The translations under genes were made by a program, and so were the position numbers. From NCBI GenBank assembly GCA_029948255.1, contig JALIZF010001320.1, positions 176,133-240,132 of the forward strand: 64,000 nucleotides of DNA, read 5' to 3'. The notes under the pieces were generated by a model, which saw nothing but the letters and a program-made list of their open reading frames with translations, had not been told where the DNA came from and did not search any database. Origin of the DNA: Telmatactis stephensoni. Its lineage: Eukaryota; Cnidaria; Anthozoa; Actiniaria; Isophelliidae. Every line of letters begins with the position of its first letter. The stretch's first letter is position 1. Positions 55,248 through 64,000 of this stretch are shown here, one piece after another.

Positions 55248-55571
55248 GTTGTGAATGGCTTAAAAAGGGTGCAAAGTATAATATGAGAGAAAGGGGAAAG
55301 AAAGGACAGGAAAGAGAAAAGGTAGTTCACCCTTTTCTGCTCCCCACAGAGGGCCTAGAGTGTTTATGACAATACACTGGTTTAGACAAATCCCCATAAA
55401 GGCCTTATACAAATCTTACCTTATTGAGCAGCCCATCTCTGTCAAAGTATGGGAGTAGCCCCCTCGATCCTTAAGTTGGACTCCATAGTAATTAATCTCA
55501 TATCAGTTCTTTCACTTTTTTAAAATAGATGAAGGACAATTTTTTGAGAATGACAGCCTGAGTATCAGCCG

Positions 55572-55911
55572 GGGGGGACTCCATTGTAAAGGGATCGGTT
55601 ATACTTGTGGGAAATTTTAAAGAATACCCCGGCCTAAAAGATACCGAAAGTCTTTGGCTGGAGGATTTTTAACCTCTAAGAGATACCAGCAATAACAAGC
55701 TAATCAACATTATTATGATGAACATAAAATTGAAAGGTCGAGAGTTGAGAACAAGATATTGAGAGATGGGCTCATTTGATACCCTAAGAGAGACCAGGAA
55801 ATGCTAAAACTCTGAACTTCAATTTTTAGCACCCTAAAAGATACCGATTCATTGATTTTACCCCTAACAGATACGACGAACATACCGATCCTTTTACAGT
55901 GGAGTCCCCCT
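55572..55911. mobile_element. MITE with GGGGGACTCCATTGTAAAGG ends
   Basis: Left GGGGGACTCCATTGTAAAGG, right CCTTTTACAGTGGAGTCCCCC. The interior repeats 'agataccg' words. A related left end, GGGGTGACTCCATTGTAAAT, occurs at about 38866 in IFT70 intron 2. Confidence 0.7.
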
Positions 55912-56149
55912 GGGAGTATCATTCTCTGTCAAAATGGGAAAGGAATGGAGGAAAAGAGAAAAAGAGAAGGGAACGGCCCTCCTTTTGCTTCTCTCTCTCT
56001 CACTTTCTCTCCCCCTAGCCATCCCCCAAGGGCCTGACAGGCTAGAATGTAAACATAAAATAGAATAGATCCTACCACTTTCCTAGCTTCCTACGCAAAC
56101 ACTTTTATGTTCCGATCTCCAGTTTTCCGTTCCCCCAAAAAACTTTATC

Positions 56150-56339
56150 AAATATCACCACAGGAGGCCCAAACGTTACGACAAATATGACGCATGCGCA
56201 GACAAACTAGTCGCGCCATGCCACTTGTCTGTGCAGCTAGCAGTGGCGGGCAAGTTAATGTTGTGAATCGATGGTGAACCTCATTCATGCCTTAGTTTTG
56301 GCTGTTGTATGATGTCACATATTGTGTAAGCAAGGTAAG
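56150..56339 (+). promoter_or_regulatory. possible promoter and noncoding first exon
   Basis: A locally CG-rich patch with GACGCATGCGCAGAC (NRF1-like) is followed by a good donor, TAAGCAAG|GTAAGTG, at about 56333. No downstream exon is recognised in the window. Low confidence. Confidence 0.2.
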
Positions 56340-56935
56340 TGAATACTTTGTAGTGTTAAAGTACTGTTTTCAGTGATAGAGTCATATAATTAAATAAACA
56401 TAAACATAAACAAATACGGTTCTACAAGTACTTTTGGAAATTCGGTCGGTGATGAGAAACCGTCTCGAGCATCGAGGAAAAAATCGCACAATTTAATTGT
56501 TTAGCATTTTAAACTTACCGTTAAAATGATCTGTTTTTGTATTTGTTCTTACGAGCTACCACCGTCGAAAAACGAAAATTTGAAATTCGAATATTCTTTC
56601 GTTTGACTCGATCGATCTCGCGAACCGTCTTTCTTTCACGCTTGGTGCCTCAAAACCTATTCTCGGGCAGGCGATACACTAGAAACTCTTGACCCTGAAT
56701 ATTGCAAACAGTGTGAAATTGCTGTGAAGGTTTCCTTCGGCGCCATGAACTTGAGGAGATTGTACTTTTAGCCGGTCGTTTCTCCCTCTGGTCAAGGGGA
56801 GTTACTAAAACGAGTATCGAGTAATGCACTAGTCAATGTAAACCCCCGCACTCCCCTGGCCTGGGGCAAGTACAAAACCTGGACCCCCGTATCTGGACCC
56901 CCAAATGGACCCCAATCTGGACCCCCTTTAAAAAT

Positions 56936-56950
56936 TTGAAAATAAATGAA

Positions 56951-57029
<79 letters not shown>

Positions 57030-57112
57030 ATGAATGAATGAATGAATGAATGAATAAACAAACGAACAAACAAACAAATAAATGAATGAATGAATAAATA
57101 AATAAATGAATA
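56936..57112. repeat. (AATA)n / (AATG)n microsatellite
   Basis: About 23 copies of AAAT, then AATG and AAAC variants. The minus-strand Ile/Phe/Tyr/Leu-rich frames through it are spurious. Confidence 0.95.
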
Positions 57113-58047
57113 TCAAACCAAACAGGAAAAAAAATAATATCATAATAAATATAATATAACGGTTATATTATTTGACCTGAACTTGACCTTTACAGTCTGA
57201 TTGTTAACACATTTTGCTAATATTGTACCTTAATATTTTTCAGTAATGAAGGTAAAATTTATATCTGATTTTTGCATGTTGATTCTTTTTTCACCTATCT
57301 CTTGATTAATGTCAAGTCATAAATGTGAATCCCATTCTAATTTCTAGTGTTTCAAAATACCAAATGCAGCTATTCTCGAAAACGTTGTCCATATAAAAAA
57401 TCCAGTTTGTCATTTCCAAATACAGTATCACGTTTCCTATTAAATATATATTCATTGTTTTAGTGCCAATTTATCCAGGTTGCTCCAGATTATTCATAGC
57501 TGTGAAGCTGTGAATTCCACGTGTACAAACCAAATTTTGTAAAATGAATATGTCTTGAAACATGTGATATTTGTAATCGTCAAACTGTCTTTTTATCTGG
57601 ACAAGTTAATGAATATTTTCCACTTCCAAAAGAGACCTGAAAAAATCATCTTTCATTGTACAAATTGTACATTTTTTGTTTAATTTCTACAACTTTAGTT
57701 GTCAGTAGACTACAAACACAAAAAGTTTACAACATAAATAGCACTAAATTGTGCTAAATTATTCCAGCAAAATCCAATTGTTTTCTATGGTTTAATTAGT
57801 GCTATTTAGTACTTAATTGTGAATAGTATTGCACACTTTTAATGTTTGTACTCTATATCGAATTATTTATGATAACCAAAATAAAAATGGGATTAGCAAA
57901 TGCAACCATAATAGTGCACTTGAGATACAATAACAGACGCATCTAGATACTTTTGTTTGCATTGAAATGACAAGGTTGTATTATTTTTCGATCACCCTTA
58001 TCATTTTAGTCTTTGATTTAAGAAAGTCTTTATATTGTCTGTCAAAT
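57113..58047. other. intergenic with one family A MITE
   Basis: AT-rich; a family A MITE occupies 57706-57855. Otherwise nothing recognised. Confidence 0.45.
57706..57855. mobile_element. family A MITE
   Basis: Diverged ends TAGACTACAAACACAAAAAG and CACTTTTAATGTTTGTACTCTA. Confidence 0.65.
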
Positions 58048-58658
58048 TTAATGTCTTATACATATTCGAAGGTCGTCTGCATGGAAGTGTGGATTTTGTT
58101 GTAACAAACACTCTTTGTTGACGTGGTAATGTTTGTTGTCATGTTTGCTAATCCACGTATTGGCCCTTTCTAAATAGAAGTAATCTTTTTCCCTTGTGTC
58201 GAATGCACAACAAGGTGTCTTTATCAGGATGAAATCTTTCACTTGGTGGGCCGTCTTTAATTTTGCCCCTACACCCTGCACACACCTTGATGTTACCCCG
58301 AACTTCAATTAACTCAAATTCTGTATTGATAGTTTGGAGTATGCGCTGCTTTAGGCGGCTTATCTTTTGAAACACGTGCAAATTTTACACGAAAACCTTC
58401 TTCGTTCACTGTTTTGGCTGTGTAGGTAAAGGATGAAATGTCTGGCACAGTGTTTTTAAGAACTTCACTAAGTGTTGGTCTCTCAGTAGGAATTTCATCT
58501 GCCTCCTTCTTCTTTCTTTTCCTAGATTCACCAGGTTTCTTGCCTGCATTTCTATTGACATTTGCTGTTGCTGCAGCTGTTAGGTTTGGGGCATCTTTTT
58601 TTTCCAGGTACTTTTCAATGCTTTCTTTTTTTTGAAAATATAAACCAGTGAGCAGCAC
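58048..58658 (-). pseudogene. degenerate Cys/His-rich transposon-associated domain
   Basis: Three overlapping minus frames (58314-58658, 58148-58381, 58048-58308) read as one decayed protein with two frameshifts, near 58330 and near 58190. The N-terminal part is Lys-rich (RKRKKKEADE). The C-terminal part has VCAGCRGKIKDGPP, DTLLCIRHK, then KHYHVNKECLLQQNPHF, a CxxC...H...C pattern suggesting a zinc-binding domain. I have seen this arrangement in invertebrate transposon-linked proteins but cannot name the family. It ends where the Penelope-like element begins. Confidence 0.4.
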
Positions 58659-58696
58659 GGAAACAGGTAAATTGTAAACTTAAAAACTTTTTATTA

Positions 58697-58732
58697 CCTA
58701 CGCGTTTCGACTGTATACGCAGTCTTCATCAG
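58697..58732 (-). ncRNA. hammerhead-ribozyme-like motif of the Penelope-like element
   Basis: Minus-strand order: CTGATGA, one extra A, GACTG, a 6-base loop, CAGTC, GAAA, then the self-complementary ACGCGT. CTGATGA plus GAAA closed by a 5-bp stem II is the hammerhead core, and minimal hammerheads with a tiny stem III occur in Penelope-like terminal repeats (family knowledge). The extra A after CTGATGA departs from the strict consensus, so activity is uncertain. It lies about 170 bp downstream of the reverse transcriptase stop. Confidence 0.5.
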
Positions 58733-58904
58733 GGAATGTTTACAATGTGTAGAAAGTCACTGTATATATAATGTTTTACAATAGAAATTTTATCTACCGG
58801 AAACAGATATACGTAACTAATAAATGAGGAATGTTTGTACATAAATAAGGTTTGGGTTGGGGTCGTGAGTTTAACGCTAAACTCACGGACCCCAAAAATA
58901 TACT

Positions 58905-59600
58905 TTAACATAGTTTTGCGAGGTTAGTGGTAGATTTGTAACAAACCACACAATTAAGATCTGGCATTATACTGTGGATAACACGCTTAATGCGAGCGTG
59001 ACTACAGTTGAAAGTAGTCTTGAAAACGATTGGTTTATTAACGCTAACTTTGCGTTTGTCACTATTTATACGTTTGAGCCATTTAGACCGATACAAGTAT
59101 CTGATCTCTCTGAATAAAGGCAGAAGAAAACTGTAAGGGTAACCACGAACTCTAAGTCTTTTCCAGAAGTTATCCCTAATATCCTTAAAGGAGGTAAAAG
59201 TGGAGCTATTTCTAACGTACCGCATAAGCTCTCCTTTAATAAATGCCTTCTTATTACTAGTAGGATGGAATGACTCAAAAGGTATATATAGATATTTGTT
59301 AAGAGGCTTCTGGTAAGTAGAAACCAATAGTTTACGCTGAGTGTTATCTTTGTAAATAAGCATATCTAAAAATGAAATACTAGTCTCGCTTATGTCAAAA
59401 AAGAGTTTGATTCGATCATTGGCAGAATTAAGCTTGTTTAAGAATTGCAATAAGTAGTCCCTTGAGCCAGTCCAGATGAAAAAAATATCATCTATGAACC
59501 GCTTATAGACCATAAGATACTCCGAATGTTGCAAGACTATGTCCTTCTCAAGATAGAACATGAACGCATTAGCGGCGGTAACCGCAAAAGGAGTACCCAT
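58905..59600 (-). pseudogene. Penelope-like reverse transcriptase, C-terminal half
   Basis: Starts at AMGTPFAVTAANAFM, the block after the 'QxxGxAMGTP' signature of Penelope-like reverse transcriptases. It continues with YKRFIDDIFFIW, the FIDD catalytic motif, and thumb-region blocks (ISFLDMLIY, RGYPYSFL). It stops after about 231 codons without a GIY-YIG endonuclease domain, so it is an endonuclease-lacking type or truncated. The first half of the enzyme lies beyond the MULE at 63625-64000. Confidence 0.8.
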
Positions 59601-60427
59601 TGCAATCCCAAAGAATTACAGTCATCTCGCCCCTCGTCATCTCACCCCCACCATCTCGCCCCCATTCTTCTGTTTGATGTTCAACAGCTACGAACAGATT
59701 GTGATAGTTAACGATCCCAAAAATTATTTAAGACGACATATCCAGAAGACTGTTGGTTGACAAATCAATTCCTTTATCAATTTTCGCATGAAATTACGTC
59801 CGTGAAAGGCATCAACTGATCGCCGTTAATATCTCAAATCGATTCGTTCTAGTTATCATTTTGGCATGAAATTAAGTCCGAGAAAGGCCTCAACTGATCG
59901 CTAATGGTAAGTGTTTTATTTAGATTAACCACTTAAGAAGTTTCTAGGAGTGAATTTTACTTTTGACGAAGCGGTTACAATTGTTTGTCATTATGGACAT
60001 TACGAACGTACGCTATGTTTACAAGCAAAGAAGCGGACACCTTTTAGATGATTAAGTTTGCTTTTTAAACTGTCCTTTACAATAATCTAAAACTTGAAAA
60101 CCTGTTGTTGCCAAATCAAGTAATTACTCAACGGAAAAACCACCAAAACCAGTAGAACTCCAAACCGACCAGAAAGACGCCAAAGTTTTGTGTTACGATA
60201 CCAATGAGACAATTAGTCATGTGACTGAAAGACTTGACAACTAAAAACTGCTCAACTAGTATAAAACCAGAATTCTGGGTCCCTTCTTTACTCAGCACGA
60301 GTATTTGTATTTCGCTATTAATTTTTATTCAAACTTGATTATTCAGTTTTTCAAGCATTTGACCATTGAACTTTTTGACTCATTTGGGTGGCTCCTAAAG
60401 GAGCCGTTTTTGTGTGAGTTTATAGTT

Positions 60428-62192
60428 TTACTCAGCACGAGGGCCATACAGCTTAGAAACGGCCTCAGGAGCTGCTTGGATGTTTTGTCCCCTGATTAGT
60501 ATCTCTCCCAGAGATCGAAGATCTTTGACTGGAGCTGGCGGGGTACTTTCGTCGCTGGATTCTTTCGGAGTTTCTCCTGCATGTACTAGACGAATTTGAA
60601 GAGAAACCAATTTTGCCTCCTGGCTCGAGCAGCTGAATTAACAGGTAGAAGGGAAAGCTGAGTTTTCCCTCCGGCGCGTCGATTGAGTGCATTGTGCCAG
60701 CCTTCAATGTCGTTGTTGGTTCTGACTGCTTCTTTGTAAACTGACCAGTTGGATGGACGCCAGACGGTTGACTCGATCCAGTTGTTCTTCGAAGTAGTTG
60801 ACCAATTCTTGTAGCAGTGGGGTTGTGGCTCTGGTCTGGAGGTCTCTGAAGTTGTTTGGAATGCGGTTCTGCCGGTAGAAAATGGGAGGGCCCATCAGCT
60901 TTTGGATAAAGTTGTACATTCGCTCGTCGTCCTGATACTGTACTTGCAGACCGAGTTCCTGGACCTTCCACCACACAGCCTGTGTAAAGTGAAACACGCA
61001 CCCTCTCATCGACGCTTGGGGGAACACCTCGCGGCAGGACTTCCATGTGGCTTTCTTGTAGTCCAGCGACAATGGTCTTCACAGCAGGTGGATCTGGCAG
61101 GGCGTTGGATATGGCTCGAAGAAACTTTTTTGTAGTCGAGGGCTTTCCGGCCGAGACATTAGAACGAATACCCATGGGTACTTGTTTGGCACAATCACCG
61201 TGTTTGACCGAAGATGTGATCGTAAACAGTTGATGTGAATGGATGGCGGCAGAGCTTGAAAGTACCGTCGATGTACCACGTTGACGCTTTACGGAGATGG
61301 TGGAGCTGCTCACTGGTGGCAAACACGATGTGGCGTCTATCTTTCACACGGATGTCATCACGGAGGAAAGTCTGGCGGGAGGTGGCTGTGTCTAGTTGGA
61401 AGTCGAGGCCGGTTTGGGTCTTTAGGCCAGAGTTTCTGTCTGAGGCGATTGGCAGATCTGGCAATGTTGTCAACAGAGGCAAGTTGTCAATCGGTTGGCT
61501 AGTAATCTCTTCTGATAGAACCTGTGAATTGTAAAAAAGATAAATTAATAAATTGAAAAACAATGAGAAACTTTTTTTTCCCTTTCACTCTCCATGCACA
61601 CATGATTGCTGAGTTGTTGACTGTATTTACCTCTTGCACTATAGCTGGAGCTGGGCGGAACAAGTTGCTGACTGCTTGCTCCTTCACTCGAGCACACACC
61701 TTGGCTGAAACCACTGACCCGACTGCTGGTTGATGGCTGTGGTTGTTTTTGGCGACGAATACTTCCCCTGGCTTTCTGGCAAACCTGTGGCTGGACAGCG
61801 GTTGTCTTCACGTCTGATGGTACACTGCCAGTCTACGGTGCTCCCGTGACGCCGTTTTACATTGTAGCTATAGCCGAGACTATCGAACAACTTTTCCCCG
61901 CGGAATATGGTAGATGCACTGACCGACCTCGTACGTAACTTCGGCAGGTTCCGACAGAAGCTGAGGACTGTTCTTCGATCGGAAGGGAGTCTTCGAGGGA
62001 GGCTTCCAGAGGCATGACGTTGGAACTGGCTGGCTCATCGACAAGGGACTGGTCTTCACTGGTGGTATCCATGGGTTTGGGTGGGAATCCGCAGGTTTGA
62101 TGCTGCCACTGCTCTTGTCCATCAGCTGCCCAGCCAATGAACAATGCGTCTTCGTGGACAAGTTGGTTGCAGACAATGCAAATATCGGCCAT
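60428..62192 (-). pseudogene. FLYWCH-finger MULE transposase, frameshifted
   Basis: Reads in transcript order: MADICIVCNQ with WQHQTC (Cys/His N-terminus); a FLYWCH-type finger (FDSLGYSYNVKRRHGSTVDW, then NRCPA and NHSHQPAVG, the last pair in another frame); an intron from about 61630 to 61521; then LRDDIRVKDRRHIVFAT and STWYIDGTFKL, the first catalytic Asp of MULEs. Next VPMVFVL, a DYKKA block with the second Asp, RGCVFHFTQAVW (the CxFH motif), and RTNND-EGWH near the C-terminus, which ends SKLYGPRAE. At least four frame changes are needed (around 61700, 61280, 61080, 60720 and 60600), so it is dead, unless some are sequencing errors. Confidence 0.75.
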
Positions 62193-62579
62193 GATCGTAG
62201 ATGAAATAATTTCGTAAATAGTTTCGTAATTCGTTGTAATACTCAAGTAATGATAACGGACATAATTGACAATCCTTTTTATAAGTTTGCTTTGAAAACA
62301 AAAGGATCGAAATGTATCTCATTATCATATTAACCCTCCAATCACATTACACCTGTTGATTTCACAACAGGATTGTATACGTAATTAACATATTATTTTA
62401 ACCAATCAGATACTCATGGAAACTTAGGAGAAAAACATACAAGCAAGGTTGAACCAGCAAGGATTCATGACCAACTTGTTTCAATAAATAATGTTTTTTC
62501 CAATTAAGGGAAATTTGATAGCCGATTTCGGTGGCTTAAATGCATGACTTTTTGAAAGGGCGGCCGAAAGGCGGTCATA

Positions 62580-63150
62580 ACAACCAACAACAAACACTGC
62601 ACCGCCAGGATGTTTTGCCGTTTCTTTTGAAGAATCGTCTGATTTACACTGCCCGATTTACACAGATAATATTGAATACTTTAAACAGATACTTCGTGAT
62701 AGATAACAACTAAGAATTCAAAATGGCCAATTTCGAAAGGGACAAAACGAATAAGCTAGCTAAATAACCCGGACTCCATGCTAAAGAAATTTAGCGGCAT
62801 AATCAGTGTCATAGGCAACAATCAACAACAAACACAGATTTTTTTGACGTGTTTCATAAAGAATTATCTGAATTACACAAATCAAATGAATACCTGCAAA
62901 TAAATATTTGTTATAGATAGAAACTACAAGAGGAACATTTCCAAATGGACACCGTAATGATAAAATCATTCTATGATAGGAATTGCAAGACAATTAGCAT
63001 AATTTTTGAGTCATGATTATAAAAGCATTGACCGAAGTCACTGACAAACATACTTGTTTGACTTGTTCTTCAAAAGAATCGTCTGAATTATAATTACAAA
63101 TCAAAATGAAAACTTTTAAATTACATGTAATGTTGAACTATGAGTTAAGC
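62580..63150. repeat. three degenerate direct repeats in the MULE
   Basis: A block with 'gaagaatcgtctgatttacac' at about 62630 recurs at about 62858 ('aaagaattatctgaattacac') and 63075 ('aaaagaatcgtctgaattata'), each followed by 'caaat...gaata' type words. Period about 220 bp. They lie between the transposase start and the right end, where transposase-binding repeats are common in MULEs (inference). Confidence 0.55.
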
Positions 63151-63615
63151 TTTACTAATAATAAGAATCAAACATACAAACGTACAAACTGGAGCCAATA
63201 GCCCACGAAAATATGTCGGCCGAGTCAGCATTGAGATCGAAATACTACAAGCTGTTTACCATGTGAGTTTTGATTTAACTCCTCCAAATTGCTTTTCAAG
63301 TGCTTGATGAGTTGTAGGATCATGAGCTACTAAACATCGAAGTGAATTATTGAGTGAAGACATTCTTGTTGTTGAAGTTCGATCGTTTAATAAACTCGCG
63401 ATCGGGGACGTTGTTGTTGTTGAAGTTCGATCGTTCAAATTTTGTGCTTTCTTGTCTTTTTGTTACGTAAATTGGCACCGTTAAACAAACAGACATGGCA
63501 ATAGATGGGGGTAAGATGGATACTTGGACATGGCAATATATGGGGGCGAGATGGCAATAGATTGGGGGCGAGATGGTGGGGGCGAGATGACGAGGGGGCG
63601 AGATGACTGGATACC

Positions 63616-64000
63616 ATCCCAAAGCTTTGGTGGAAAATATCAGAGCTAAATTCTGATTTCAAAAAGTTGTTTTCGAAAACTAGCCTGGCGAGCTGGATCA
63701 AAATCGGAGCTTCGGGCGCTCGAGCCTCTCGAAGGAGGTGATCCATAGGATTCTTATGGATCTTAGGTAAAATATAAAATTTAGCTGGGTTTACACAATG
63801 ATCACTGTTACGCAAGAAACGTTTTGCATTTTGAGAAATAAACTGTTTGTAGATGTTCATAAGCCTCTTGCGTGAGTGAATATACCTTTTGACGGCTAGT
63901 ATTCCAATCGTCAACAGTAACACGAGAATATGAAGACTCATCATGCAAGTGTCGCAGTGTCTCTTGTTTAACCCAGTCCGTAGGACTAGTGTAGGGCCAA
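63616..64000 (-). pseudogene. Penelope-like reverse transcriptase, N-terminal part, defective
   Basis: Minus-strand frame 63625-63900 has KFYILPKIHKNP, the N-terminal Penelope signature, and then jumps to LARLVFENNFL and IFHQSFG, next to the MULE insertion point. The palm segment between them, including the first catalytic Asp, is missing. The part right of about 63870 (DDWNTSRQKVYSLTQE) is in another frame. The element continues beyond the right edge. Confidence 0.7.

Larger units (their letters stand above)
58665..59604 (-). mobile_element. Penelope-like retroelement, 3' part
   Basis: This is the downstream part of an element on the minus strand whose upstream part is 63616-64000 and beyond. 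It contains the C-terminal half of the reverse transcriptase (58905-59604) and, after its stop, a hammerhead-like motif (58697-58732) typical of Penelope-like terminal repeats. The MULE at 59614-63615 splits the two parts with a 9-bp duplication. Confidence 0.75.
59614..63615 (-). mobile_element. MULE (Mutator-like) DNA transposon, 4.0 kb
   Basis: The target duplication ATCCCAAAG occurs at 59605-59613 and 63616-63624: 9 bp, the Mutator signature. Inverted ends share CAGTCATCTCGCCCC and then iterated CATCTCGCCCC units over about 50-130 bp. Inside is a decayed FLYWCH/MULE transposase (60428-62192) and a 1.4-kb noncoding stretch with three subterminal direct repeats. It inserted into the reverse transcriptase of a Penelope-like element, exactly within a Gly-Ile-Ala-Met-Gly run. 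Confidence 0.85.

Noticed and set aside
56792..57143. Three hydrophobic repeat frames on the minus strand resembling membrane proteins
   Set aside because: They translate the (AATA)n microsatellite; no start context or flanking coding signal.

Overview
This is nuclear DNA of an animal, probably a non-bilaterian marine invertebrate such as an anthozoan cnidarian (inference). It is AT-rich, the host genes have many short exons with GT-AG introns, and the proteins are strongly metazoan (IFT70, P4HB-type PDI, RhoGDI, G-gamma). It holds very many palindromic miniature transposons and Kolobok/T2-type, MULE and Penelope-like elements. The species cannot be fixed from the sequence alone.

Five host genes could be assembled exon by exon, with intron phases that add up. 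They are RhoGDI (minus, 1561-11279, 5 exons, 200 aa); protein disulfide isomerase P4HB/PDIA1 (minus, 16788-22789, 8 exons, 519 aa, ends KDEL); a tiny G-protein gamma subunit most like GNG13 (plus, 27658-29081, 2 exons, 64 aa, ends CTVL); a canopy/saposin-like ER protein with a 36-nt microexon (minus, 31054-34371, 4 coding exons, 256 aa, ends KTEL); and IFT70/TTC30 (plus, 37490-52747, 29 exons, 647 aa). The canopy-like gene and IFT70 lie head to head, possibly with a shared promoter. PDI and the canopy-like protein both look like ER-lumen proteins and PDI has an ERSE-like promoter element; IFT70 is ciliary. RhoGDI and G-gamma belong to small-GTPase and GPCR signalling. I see no functional operon.

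The rest is mostly mobile DNA. The last intron of RhoGDI holds a 5.9-kb Kolobok/T2-type transposon (1845-7756, 20-bp terminal repeats, TTAA duplications). It carries a broken THAP-domain transposase on the plus strand and, convergent to it, an intact two-exon gene on the minus strand for a 205-aa protein with the zinc-binding cytoplasmic ballast domain of the P2X7 receptor. That second gene is the most interesting object in the window. The right end (58.05-64 kb) is a nested set: a defective Penelope-like retroelement with a hammerhead-like motif downstream, split inside its reverse transcriptase by a 4.0-kb MULE with a 9-bp target duplication and a decayed FLYWCH plus MULE transposase. A tRNA-type SINE in IFT70 intron 25 ends in a 560-bp (AACTA)n array. 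At least six families of 100-400 bp palindromic MITEs recur, several nested in each other.
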